The notes under the pieces: model-generated | Told to the model about the DNA's origin: nothing | Seen by the model: the letters and a program-made list of their open reading frames with translations, nothing else | Databases searched by the model: none | Origin: Gammaproteobacteria bacterium UBA2965 | GTDB taxonomy: Bacteria; Pseudomonadota; Gammaproteobacteria; Pseudomonadales; Azotimanducaceae | Length of the DNA stretch: 32,555 nt | NCBI GenBank assembly: GCA_002348385.1 | Contig: DEBD01000036.1 | Location: 1 to 32,555 of the forward strand | Direction of reading: 5' to 3' | Made by a program: the position numbers and the translations under genes | Part shown: positions 23,702 through 30,690 of the stretch, piece by piece | How the letters are laid out: the number at the start of each line of letters is the position of its first letter | Numbering within the stretch: the stretch's first letter is position 1

Positions 23702-24901
23702 TCAGCGAAAACTCAGGTAGTAGTTCACCGCCTCGGTGCCCGGATCTGCAATGGCGAGTTCGACGTGCACTGGAACATTGCGTTCCAACACGCCCGCGCC
23801 CGACAACTCGCCGGCCAGATACTCCTCCGGACGAAACTGCCGACCGGCCACCACCCGCCCCTGCAGTGCGGCGAACTTCAGCTCCAGCACCGGGAAAGGC
23901 TGGGAAAACTCAGCGCGGTTGACGATCACCGCATTTACCAGCAGCGCCTCCGCTACATCCGGGTGGCTGCGCACCACCAGTTCGGTGGCAACGAATGCGT
24001 CTGCATCCCGCATCACTGGCAGCTCACAGCCCACCACCTTGCATAGCACCGAATATAACGGCCGTGTGGTGGGATTAACCGACCAGCTGGCGAACTGGTA
24101 CCAGAGGATCTGAGCGACCAGGGTGATGGCCGCCACTCCCAGCACCACGGACACCCACCAACGGCGCTCGGGTTCATCGTACCCATCGGCGACGGCCGCC
24201 TGCTGCTCCGACGGTGCGGCGCCCGGCGGCTCGGCCGGGTAACCCAATGCGCGGGAGAGGTCGGCTTCGGGCATGGCCCGCGCGTCCGCTTCACCCGACG
24301 AATCCCCATCCGACCCCGCATTCTTCGCGACACCTGCGGTACTTTCTAGATCGAATACCTGAACGCTGGCCGCGCCGGACCCGGCCAACTGTGTACCCGG
24401 CGATTCGGCGGGCTCATCCTCCAGAGCCTCGCGCAACCAGCGTGCTTCGTCGTCTGCCGCGGCCACCTCCTGCAGCGCCTCAGCCGTCTCCTCATTCTGA
24501 TTGGAGTCGCGTGCAGCGAGATCGCCGGGGTCGTCGTCTGCCTGCACAAGCGTATGGCTCGCTTGCGCCAACTTCGTCTCAGGGTCGAGGCCCGGTTGGA
24601 CCAACGGATTGGCATCCTCCTCGTCAGGCAGCACGCGTTGCGCCTCCACATCGCCGTCCGGCAGTTCAGAGGTGACCTGCAGCTCATTGAGCAGGCCGTC
24701 AAGCGCCTGCTGGGCTTCCTCCTCGGATTGAAATTCTCCGGACTCGGCCCAAACCAGATGGTCTACCCCTTCGAACACACTCAGACAGGCACCACAACGC
24801 ACCCGGCCTGATGCCAGCTGAAGCTGCTGCTCGGTGACCCGAAAGCGCGTATCACAATGGGGGCACTGGGTAACGAGGAGTTCGGGGCTGTCCGCTTCCA
24901 T
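23702..24901 (-). CDS. Zinc-ribbon and DUF3426 single-pass membrane protein
   Basis: A 399-residue protein of unknown function. The N-terminus carries an MJ0042-type zinc ribbon with two CxxC knuckles (Cys13/16 and Cys36/39, in TQCPHCDTRFRV and VRCGACLSVFEG). A long acidic low-complexity region covers about residues 55-245. One membrane helix lies near 248-270, followed by a periplasmic DUF3426 domain of about 125 residues (VVGCELPVMRD, VVRSHPDVAEALLVNAVIVN). The same architecture sits between prmA and dusB in pseudomonads. Orientation with the ribbon inside and DUF3426 outside is inferred. The acidic linker is what makes the protein long; the two end domains look intact. Confidence 0.85.
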   Translation of the reverse strand: MEADSPELLVTQCPHCDTRFRVTEQQLQLASGRVRCGACLSVFEGVDHLVWAESGEFQSEEEAQQALDGLLNELQVTSELPDGDVEAQRVLPDEEDANPLVQPGLDPETKLAQASHTLVQADDDPGDLAARDSNQNEETAEALQEVAAADDEARWLREALEDEPAESPGTQLAGSGAASVQVFDLESTAGVAKNAGSDGDSSGEADARAMPEADLSRALGYPAEPPGAAPSEQQAAVADGYDEPERRWWVSVVLGVAAITLVAQILWYQFASWSVNPTTRPLYSVLCKVVGCELPVMRDADAFVATELVVRSHPDVAEALLVNAVIVNRAEFSQPFPVLELKFAALQGRVVAGRQFRPEEYLAGELSGAGVLERNVPVHVELAIADPGTEAVNYYLSFR

Positions 24902-24943
24902 GCAAAGAGTCGGGAACGTACCGGCTTACGCTACGCGCGCACT

Positions 24944-25822
24944 TTACTCTGACCCCGCCCGGTTAGCGAGGCACCTGCCCACAAGACATACCCATTCCTG
25001 GCTCACGAGCGGAGCATCGAAGTCCACACCGGGGTAGGCTGCCGACACCTCACCGGCTTGGCCGACTAACATGCCAGACAACACCAGGGTTCCGCCCTGG
25101 CGCAGCATGGCGGTCAAACGTGGCGCAAGCTCTATCAGGGGTGCAGCGAGAATATTGGCCAAGATCACGTCAAACGTCCGTCCTTCACACACCTCGGGCG
25201 TCCCCACCAGCAGCCGTTCCTCGACGTCGTTGAACTCCGCATTATCGAGGGTGGCCTGCAACGCCTGGGGATCGTGATCCACGGCGACCACCTGATCCGC
25301 ACCCAGCAGCGCGCAGGCCAGCGCCAGCACGCCCGAGCCGCAGCCATAGTCCAACACGTGCGCGTTGCTGAAATCCGCGCACGCCGTCCATTCGAGACAT
25401 AGCCGAGTGGTAGGGTGGCTGCCGCTGCCAAAGGCCAGGCCCGGGTCCAGACGCAGCGCCGGGCCATCAACCGGCGGCGCATGGCGGGGCAGCAGCCAGA
25501 ACCGCCCGCCAATGTGCCTGGTCACCGCATGCTGGCGCCAGCTGTGCTGCCAGTGGGCATCGTCCACGAACTCCACCGCGCTCACCCGGGCAGACGCCGC
25601 GGCCAATCGCTCGCTCAGACCATCGAGGGGAGCCCCCATAGGCATCAGACCCCAGACCACACACTGCTGCCAAAGCGGCGTGGCCTGGGGGTCGGGCTCC
25701 AGCACCTCTCCAGAGCGGGGAGCAACAGAAGCCGACACTGCGCCCAGCTCCAATAGCAGATCTGACACCGCGTCGGCGCCTGCTTCGTCGGTCTCCACCG
25801 CCAGTTTCAGCCACTTGGCCAC
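24944..25822 (-). CDS. prmA: Ribosomal protein L11 methyltransferase
   Basis: Trimethylates ribosomal protein L11 using SAM. The 292-residue protein has the N-terminal L11-recognition domain (WLKLAVETDEAGADAVSDLL) and a Rossmann-fold methyltransferase domain. LDPGLAFGSGSHPTT, VLDYGCGSGVLALACALLG (SAM-binding glycine loop) and VILANILAAPLIELAP are the family signatures. I chose the GTG at 25820-25822, which gives the E. coli-like N-terminus and length. The frame is open up to 25870, but that part lies inside accB. The start sits one base after the accB stop, so the two are probably translationally coupled; accC, which normally separates them, is not here. Confidence 0.94.
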   Translation of the reverse strand: MAKWLKLAVETDEAGADAVSDLLLELGAVSASVAPRSGEVLEPDPQATPLWQQCVVWGLMPMGAPLDGLSERLAAASARVSAVEFVDDAHWQHSWRQHAVTRHIGGRFWLLPRHAPPVDGPALRLDPGLAFGSGSHPTTRLCLEWTACADFSNAHVLDYGCGSGVLALACALLGADQVVAVDHDPQALQATLDNAEFNDVEERLLVGTPEVCEGRTFDVILANILAAPLIELAPRLTAMLRQGGTLVLSGMLVGQAGEVSAAYPGVDFDAPLVSQEWVCLVGRCLANRAGSE

Positions 25823-25823
25823 G

Positions 25824-26240
25824 TCAGCCGAGGGCGATGAGCGCCTGGCCCGACTCCACGGCCTGCCCATTGTCTACTAGGATCTCCGAGCAGACCCCAG
25901 CATGCTCGGCGGTGATCTCGTTCATCATCTTCATGCTCTCGATGATGCAAACCACCTGGCCGACCTCCACCCGGTCGCCCACGCGCACGAAGCGTTCCGC
26001 CTCCGGTGCGCTGGCCGCGTAGAAAGTGCCTGCCATGGGCGCGGCAACCACCGCCGCGGCGGAGCCGCGGCTAGGGGGCGCGGGCTGGAGCGCTGGAGCC
26101 GCCGGCTGCAGCGCGACTGGCGTCGCCATGCCACCGGGCCGGGCGATACGGATGGCCTCGTCGCCGTCTCGCACCTCCAGCTCGGCAATACCGGATTCCT
26201 CAACCAGCTCGATGAGCTTCTTAATCTTCCGAAGATCCAA
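25824..26240 (-). CDS. accB: Biotin carboxyl carrier protein of acetyl-CoA carboxylase
   Basis: Carries the biotin that accepts carboxyl from AccC and passes it to AccAD in the first step of fatty-acid synthesis. The 138-residue protein begins MDLRKIKKLIELVEESGI, typical of AccB. It has an Ala/Pro-rich linker shorter than in E. coli, the APMAGTFYAASAPEAERFV thumb region, and the biotinylation site ESMKMMNE, where Lys is the target. The start is a TTG at 26238-26240, recognised because the family N-terminus begins exactly there; a perfect AGGAGG lies eight bases upstream. A TTG with such a strong ribosome site suggests tuned expression. The expected downstream partner accC is missing from the window. 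Confidence 0.94.
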   Translation of the reverse strand: MDLRKIKKLIELVEESGIAELEVRDGDEAIRIARPGGMATPVALQPAAPALQPAPPSRGSAAAVVAAPMAGTFYAASAPEAERFVRVGDRVEVGQVVCIIESMKMMNEITAEHAGVCSEILVDNGQAVESGQALIALG

Positions 26241-26312
26241 AATTTCACCTCCTGTTGCAGCTCGCCCATGGCATGGATTGGCGATGGGCCGAATAGGGAA
26301 GATAGCTACAAG

Positions 26313-28217
26313 TTAACGGAAATTAAACGTATTTTCGACGATTTTTAGATCTTCGGAGAAATCGAGAATCGCTCCGAGGTGGGCAGATAGAGCCTTGGCA
26401 TCGATGTCGCCCTGGATACGAACGTCGGCTAACTCGCGGCCATCTTGCATGAAAAAGAGCAAGCTCGGTGGCCCGAACAGACCGAAGTGCTGCAACAGGG
26501 CCTGATGGTCATCATTATTGTCAGTTATATCGGCTCGCAGCAGATTAAACTGCGCCAACTTGCCGGCAACGTCTGGCCTCGGAAACACCGATCGCTCCAT
26601 GACCTTGCAGCTGATACACCAATCGGCGTAGAGATCCAGCATGGCGGGGCGTCCCTCGGCGCGCGCCTGATCCAGTGCAAGCGCCACGTCCGTCAGATTG
26701 TTGACCGGGCGCCAATGCAATTCCTCGGCCTGCACCTCGGCAGAACCAACCCCGCCCGACCCCGCAAACTGCTGCAGGGGCCGCAACGGATCCACCGCCC
26801 CGCTCGCAGCGCCGATAAGCAGTAGAACGCCATAGATGAAGCTGACCGCGCCGGTGGCTCTCCAGAGTTGGCCCCAGCCCCGGCGCGCGCTGAAGTCCAG
26901 CGCACCCATATACACACCGGACCCAATGGCCAGCGCCGCCCACAGCAGGAGAGTAACCGAGGCCGGTACTACCCGCTCCAGCAGCCAGACGGCCACCGCC
27001 AGCAGGCCGACACCGAACACTGCCTTCACCACATTCATCCACGCGCCGGCTTTCGGCAGCAGGTGACCGCCGCTGGCACCGATAACCAGCAACGGTAGCC
27101 CCATGCCCAGGCCCAGCGCCAACAGCGCGGCGCCGCCCAGCAGCGCATCCTGCGTGGAACTGATATAGATGAGTGCGCCCGCCAGCGGTGCCGATACACA
27201 AGGAGACACCACCAGGCTCGACAGCGCCCCCATCACGAACACGCTGGCGAACTTGCCGCCACTGACTTCGTCGCCCACGGCATTCAGTCGGTTCTGCCAC
27301 GACTGCGGGAGCTGCAGCTCGTAAAAGCCGAACATGGAAAACGACAGCACCACGAAGACCACGGAGAAGACGATCAACACTGGGGCCGACTGCAGCGCCG
27401 CCTGCAGGTTCAAGCTGGCGCCAAACAAGCCTACCAACGTCCCGATGGCGGCATACGTGAGCGCCATGCCGAGCACGTAGGAAAGCGACAGAGAGATGGC
27501 CCGGGATCGTGTGATGTTGTCCGACTCGCCAACGATGATGCTGGAGAGGATCGGCACCATGGGCAGCACGCAGGGTGTGAAGGCAAGCCCCACGCCACCG
27601 AGAAAGAACAACAACAACGCGGTGAGCAGGCTGCTCTGCTCGAGCACGCCGGCCAACTCCTGCTCGCTGGTGGTAATCACAGGCGGCGCGGATGTATCGG
27701 TGGTAGTTGCCCACACAGCAGCACCCGCCGGCCCGCTGAGGTCCATGGCCACCCAGCGCGTTTGCGGCGGATAGCACAAGCCCTGGTCCGCACAGCCCTG
27801 ATAGCTGATACCCACCTCAACCGCGCCCGACCCACTAGCCACCGGCACCCGAGCCTGGGCGGAGTGGTAGTAAACCTCTACCTCGCCGAACCACTCATCC
27901 ACCTTGCGCTTGCCCGGCGGAATTTCCGCAGCACCGAGCACCACCGGGGAGTCGACATTGTTTTCGCTGGTACGCGTATCGAAAGCAAACTGGTGCCTAT
28001 AAAGGTAGTAGCCGTCGGGCATCTGCCAGTTGGCCACGAGCGCACCATCAAGGCCCACGTCGGCACTAAGCACGAATGCGACATCCACGGGCAGGAACTC
28101 GGGCTCGTCATCGAGCCAGGAATCCTGCGCCGAGGTGGCCACGGCGAGACAGGCGCACACACACAGCAACAACGCCGCAGAACAGCGCCGCGCATTCATG
28201 TCCAACCACAGTGTCAT
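26313..28217 (-). CDS. dsbD: Thiol:disulfide interchange protein DsbD
   Basis: Inner-membrane reductant carrier that passes electrons from cytoplasmic thioredoxin to periplasmic DsbC, DsbG and cytochrome c maturation. The 634-residue protein has a signal peptide, a periplasmic alpha domain with the cysteine pair in YQGCADQGLCYPP, and a membrane beta domain of about eight helices with paired cysteines in TPCVLPMVPIL and SPCVSAPLAG. The C-terminal thioredoxin-like gamma domain carries DWCISCKVMERSV. All three redox pairs are intact. The start is uncertain: ATG at 28215-28217 has GGGA eight bases upstream, while ATG at 28197-28199 gives a neater signal peptide. The gene is upstream of accB, as in pseudomonads, but without aroQ between them. 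Confidence 0.94.
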   Translation of the reverse strand: MTLWLDMNARRCSAALLLCVCACLAVATSAQDSWLDDEPEFLPVDVAFVLSADVGLDGALVANWQMPDGYYLYRHQFAFDTRTSENNVDSPVVLGAAEIPPGKRKVDEWFGEVEVYYHSAQARVPVASGSGAVEVGISYQGCADQGLCYPPQTRWVAMDLSGPAGAAVWATTTDTSAPPVITTSEQELAGVLEQSSLLTALLLFFLGGVGLAFTPCVLPMVPILSSIIVGESDNITRSRAISLSLSYVLGMALTYAAIGTLVGLFGASLNLQAALQSAPVLIVFSVVFVVLSFSMFGFYELQLPQSWQNRLNAVGDEVSGGKFASVFVMGALSSLVVSPCVSAPLAGALIYISSTQDALLGGAALLALGLGMGLPLLVIGASGGHLLPKAGAWMNVVKAVFGVGLLAVAVWLLERVVPASVTLLLWAALAIGSGVYMGALDFSARRGWGQLWRATGAVSFIYGVLLLIGAASGAVDPLRPLQQFAGSGGVGSAEVQAEELHWRPVNNLTDVALALDQARAEGRPAMLDLYADWCISCKVMERSVFPRPDVAGKLAQFNLLRADITDNNDDHQALLQHFGLFGPPSLLFFMQDGRELADVRIQGDIDAKALSAHLGAILDFSEDLKIVENTFNFR

Positions 28218-28327
28218 AGGTCCGATCCCATAGGCTCCAAGTCCTCGGACAGGCCATCCGCATTGGAGTTCGGCATAAGACCGTGCAATATATCCGCTCC
28301 GACGGTCCGCAACCGTGAACCAGTGCT

Positions 28328-29032
28328 TTGCAGTGTAATGAAAAACCCTGGCTGACGCCTGGGGCGACCCTAATCTGGCTCGCCGCGCTAATGCTGTGCG
28401 GCTGCCAAAGCCCGCAACCCGAGCGCGAGCCCGCAGCCCCGGCCGATCCCGCTGGGCCCATCCTCTCGGAAGCCGATCAACGGCGCGTCGACGACCTGCT
28501 AAGCAGGGCGGACGCGGCGCTAGCGGCAGACCACCTGAGCTATCCCGCCAAGGACAGCGCACTCACTTTGTTGGATGCCGTGCTCGCCATCGACCCCACC
28601 AGCGCTCCCGCGCGGCGGGGCTTGGAACGCATCGTAGAGCGCTACGTGGACTTGGCCGAACGGGCCGCGGCACGCGGCCAAGTGGCTCGCGCGCGTTCCA
28701 TGCTGGACCGCGCCCGCATCGTAGACCCGGATCATCCAGCCATCGGCCCCACCACAGCACGTCTGCAGTTTCTGGAAACTGCGGAGCGGGAACTGTTGCG
28801 CATGGATCCAGCAGCGCTGCGCAGCAGGGCGCCCGACCTGATCGGGTCCCTGCAGCGCATTGGCACCCAGGCCCGCAAGCCGGGCTGCCGCACCACCATC
28901 CGGGTGGGCAGCGATGCGGACGGGCGCTGGATTTACAAGCACATGAGCGGCGGCCCGGAGCAGCGGCGCATTCGCGCCCAGGTGCAGATCGGATCACCGC
29001 CGCAGGTGGAAGTACTGTGTCAGTCCGGCTGA
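28328..29032 (+). CDS. Lipoprotein of unknown function with TPR-like helices
   Basis: A 234-residue protein, divergent from dsbD. A hydrophobic stretch ending LMLCGC gives a lipobox with the acylated Cys near residue 26. A helical region follows with the TPR-like rhythm LLDAVLAIDPTSAPARRGLE and ARSMLDRARIVDPDHPAI. A short C-terminal domain has CRTTIRVGSDADGRWIYKHM and a final cysteine, perhaps disulfide-bonded. The only start in frame before the signal is a TTG at 28328 without a clear ribosome site; an ATG at 28338 is in another frame and stops after five codons, so a sequence error or frameshift near the start should be considered. The gene overlaps the next by 16 bases. Function unknown. 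Confidence 0.7.
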   Translation: MQCNEKPWLTPGATLIWLAALMLCGCQSPQPEREPAAPADPAGPILSEADQRRVDDLLSRADAALAADHLSYPAKDSALTLLDAVLAIDPTSAPARRGLERIVERYVDLAERAAARGQVARARSMLDRARIVDPDHPAIGPTTARLQFLETAERELLRMDPAALRSRAPDLIGSLQRIGTQARKPGCRTTIRVGSDADGRWIYKHMSGGPEQRRIRAQVQIGSPPQVEVLCQSG

Positions 29033-29439
29033 CCGGGGCCCTCTTTGCCGCACTTCTGACGGCCGGCTGCTCGGGGGAAGTTCTGCAGGCCGACAACGCA
29101 CGGGTGCGCGCGCTACCGCCTGGCATCAATACAACGGTGGCGTACGCAGACCTGGTCAATACCGGCGCCAACCCCATCACTCTCACCGCCGCGCGCAGCC
29201 CCCACGCCGAAACCATCGAGTTCCACGAAACCACCCGATCCGGCCAGATCATGCAGATGCGGCGGATGGACAGTATTGTGGTGCAAGGCCATCAGACCGT
29301 ACGCTTAGCGCCTGGGGGTTTGCACCTCATGCTGCTCGGCGTGACTCGGCTGCCCGCCCACATCGAGGTCGAATTCTCCACCTCAGAGGGCCGCGCGTTC
29401 ATCGTGGCCTTTCGTCGGGTGGCGTTGGGCGCCCGATAA
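29017..29439 (+). CDS. PCuAC-family periplasmic copper chaperone
   Basis: Copper(I)-binding protein of the DUF461/PCuAC family, which delivers copper to cytochrome c oxidase. The 140-residue protein has a signal peptide ending LLTAGC, so it may be a lipoprotein. ARVRALPPGINTTVAYADL is the conserved N-terminal strand, with HAETIEFHE, MQMRRMDSI and GGLHLMLLG forming the His/Met copper site of the family. I chose GTG at 29017, with GTGGAAG upstream, which reads VSVRLTGALFAAL. The open frame extends far upstream but only as a shadow of the lipoprotein gene, with which the start overlaps by 16 bases. Copper delivery is inferred from the family. Confidence 0.87.
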   Translation: MSVRLTGALFAALLTAGCSGEVLQADNARVRALPPGINTTVAYADLVNTGANPITLTAARSPHAETIEFHETTRSGQIMQMRRMDSIVVQGHQTVRLAPGGLHLMLLGVTRLPAHIEVEFSTSEGRAFIVAFRRVALGAR

Positions 29440-29482
29440 TCGGAGCCACGTCGGACAGTCGGAAAAAAAGGAATCGGCAGAT

Positions 29483-30514
29483 ATGAACTGGATACCCCAA
29501 CCACTGCGTGCAGACCCCGAACGCCGCACTAATAACATCACCCGCATGGTGGTGGGGCTCGTGGGCGCCTACCTGGTGGGCTGCGCGGTGCTGTGGTGGT
29601 GGTGGGATTACGAGCCGGACACGTTTGCCGTGTCGGAGGTGGCGGCCAAGCGCGCCGAAGCGCACAACCACAGCATGGTGACCGGCTACGTCACCACTGC
29701 CACCCTGATTCACCTGGCGGAAACGCTGCTGGACAAACGCGGCGGCTACCTGTCCAACGACTTGCTCCCACCCGGGGCCTGGATGGACAACGTGCCAAAC
29801 TGGGAGTTTGGGGTGCTGACCCACATTCGCGACACAGCACGCGCATTTCGCAACGAACTGTCGCGCTCGCAAAGCCAGTCCACCGAAGACCCCGACCTGG
29901 CCGAGGCCGAAGGAAAGTTCTTTTTCGACAACTCCAGCTGGGTGTTCCCGCAGACCGAAAACGAGTATCGAGACGGCATCAAGCTCACCAGCTCCTATCT
30001 GGACAGGCTGGCCGACCCGGACCAGCCTGCTGCCCAGTTCTATGCCCGCGCCGACAATCTGCAGCAGTGGCTGCAGATCGTCGAAACCCGCCTGGGCAGC
30101 TTGTCCCAACGGCTATCGGCCAGCGTGGGCAAACGACAGCTGGATACTGCGCTCGCTGGCGACGCGGCGGCCAGCCAAGCAACACAAGCGCCCAGGGAGC
30201 AGGAACTGAAAACCCCCTGGCTAGAAATCGACGACGTGTTCTACGAAGCTAGAGGCCAGACGTGGGCGCTCATACACCTGCTGCGGGCAATGGAACGCGA
30301 CTTTGCCGACGTGCTGGAGAACAAAAACGCCCGGGTGAGCCTGCAGCAGATCATCCGCGAACTGGAACCCACCCAGGACACCGTGTGGAGTCCCATGATT
30401 CTCAATGGTGACGGGCTGGGATTCGTTGCCAACCACTCCCTGGTCATGGCGTCGCACGTATCACGAGCCAACGCCGGCATCATCGACCTGCGCGCGCTCC
30501 TGGCCCAGGGATAA
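29483..30514 (+). CDS. DUF2333 family membrane-anchored protein
   Basis: A 343-residue protein with one membrane helix near residues 22-40 (MVVGLVGAYLVGCAVLWWW) and a large, mainly helical domain, probably periplasmic. The segments VTGYVTTATLIHLAETLLDK, GGYLSNDLLPPGAWMDNVP, SRSQSQSTEDPDLAEAE and FYARADNLQQWLQIVETRL match what I know of DUF2333 proteins, common in pseudomonads and relatives. The function is unknown. Start is ATG at 29483 with AAGGAA upstream. It lies 43 bases after the copper chaperone and may share its transcript; a role in copper handling would be speculation. Confidence 0.85.
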   Translation: MNWIPQPLRADPERRTNNITRMVVGLVGAYLVGCAVLWWWWDYEPDTFAVSEVAAKRAEAHNHSMVTGYVTTATLIHLAETLLDKRGGYLSNDLLPPGAWMDNVPNWEFGVLTHIRDTARAFRNELSRSQSQSTEDPDLAEAEGKFFFDNSSWVFPQTENEYRDGIKLTSSYLDRLADPDQPAAQFYARADNLQQWLQIVETRLGSLSQRLSASVGKRQLDTALAGDAAASQATQAPREQELKTPWLEIDDVFYEARGQTWALIHLLRAMERDFADVLENKNARVSLQQIIRELEPTQDTVWSPMILNGDGLGFVANHSLVMASHVSRANAGIIDLRALLAQG

Positions 30515-30584
30515 GCAAGGAAAAGCGTGTAAACAACCTGCAATAATCGGCCCTACGGCGGTTCTTATTCCCCCGACGCTTGGT

Positions 30585-30590
30585 TAGAAT
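30585..30590 (+). promoter_or_regulatory. Candidate -10 element of hppA
   Basis: TAGAAT followed by a GC-rich discriminator, 100 bases before the hppA ATG. TTCTTA at 30562-30567 could serve as a weak -35 box with a 17-base spacer. A start around 30597 would give a leader of about 94 bases, which contains the paired structure listed next. The hexamer and context match those before amgK and rpe. Confidence 0.45.
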
Positions 30591-30602
30591 GCGCGCCGGG
30601 TC

Positions 30603-30650
30603 GATCACCGCCACGCGAACCGCGCAGGCAAGCGCGGCATGTAGGTGATT
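30603..30650 (+). promoter_or_regulatory. Structured 5' leader of hppA
   Basis: GATCACC (30603-30609) can pair with GGTGATT (30644-30650), one pair being G-U. Inside, CCGCGC (30620-30625) pairs perfectly with GCGCGG (30632-30637) around a 6-base loop. The result is a two-tier stem with an internal loop, entirely within the predicted leader and about 40 bases before the start codon. It matches no riboswitch class I recognise. There is no T-run after it, so a terminator is unlikely. Confidence 0.35.
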
Positions 30651-30690
30651 CGTTCCAGAACTACTACTGGTCATGGAGTTGGGGATTTTA

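Noticed and set aside
26545..27777. 410-codon frame on the minus strand within dsbD
   Set aside because: Out-of-frame shadow of dsbD with Gly/Arg/Cys-rich composition and no motifs.
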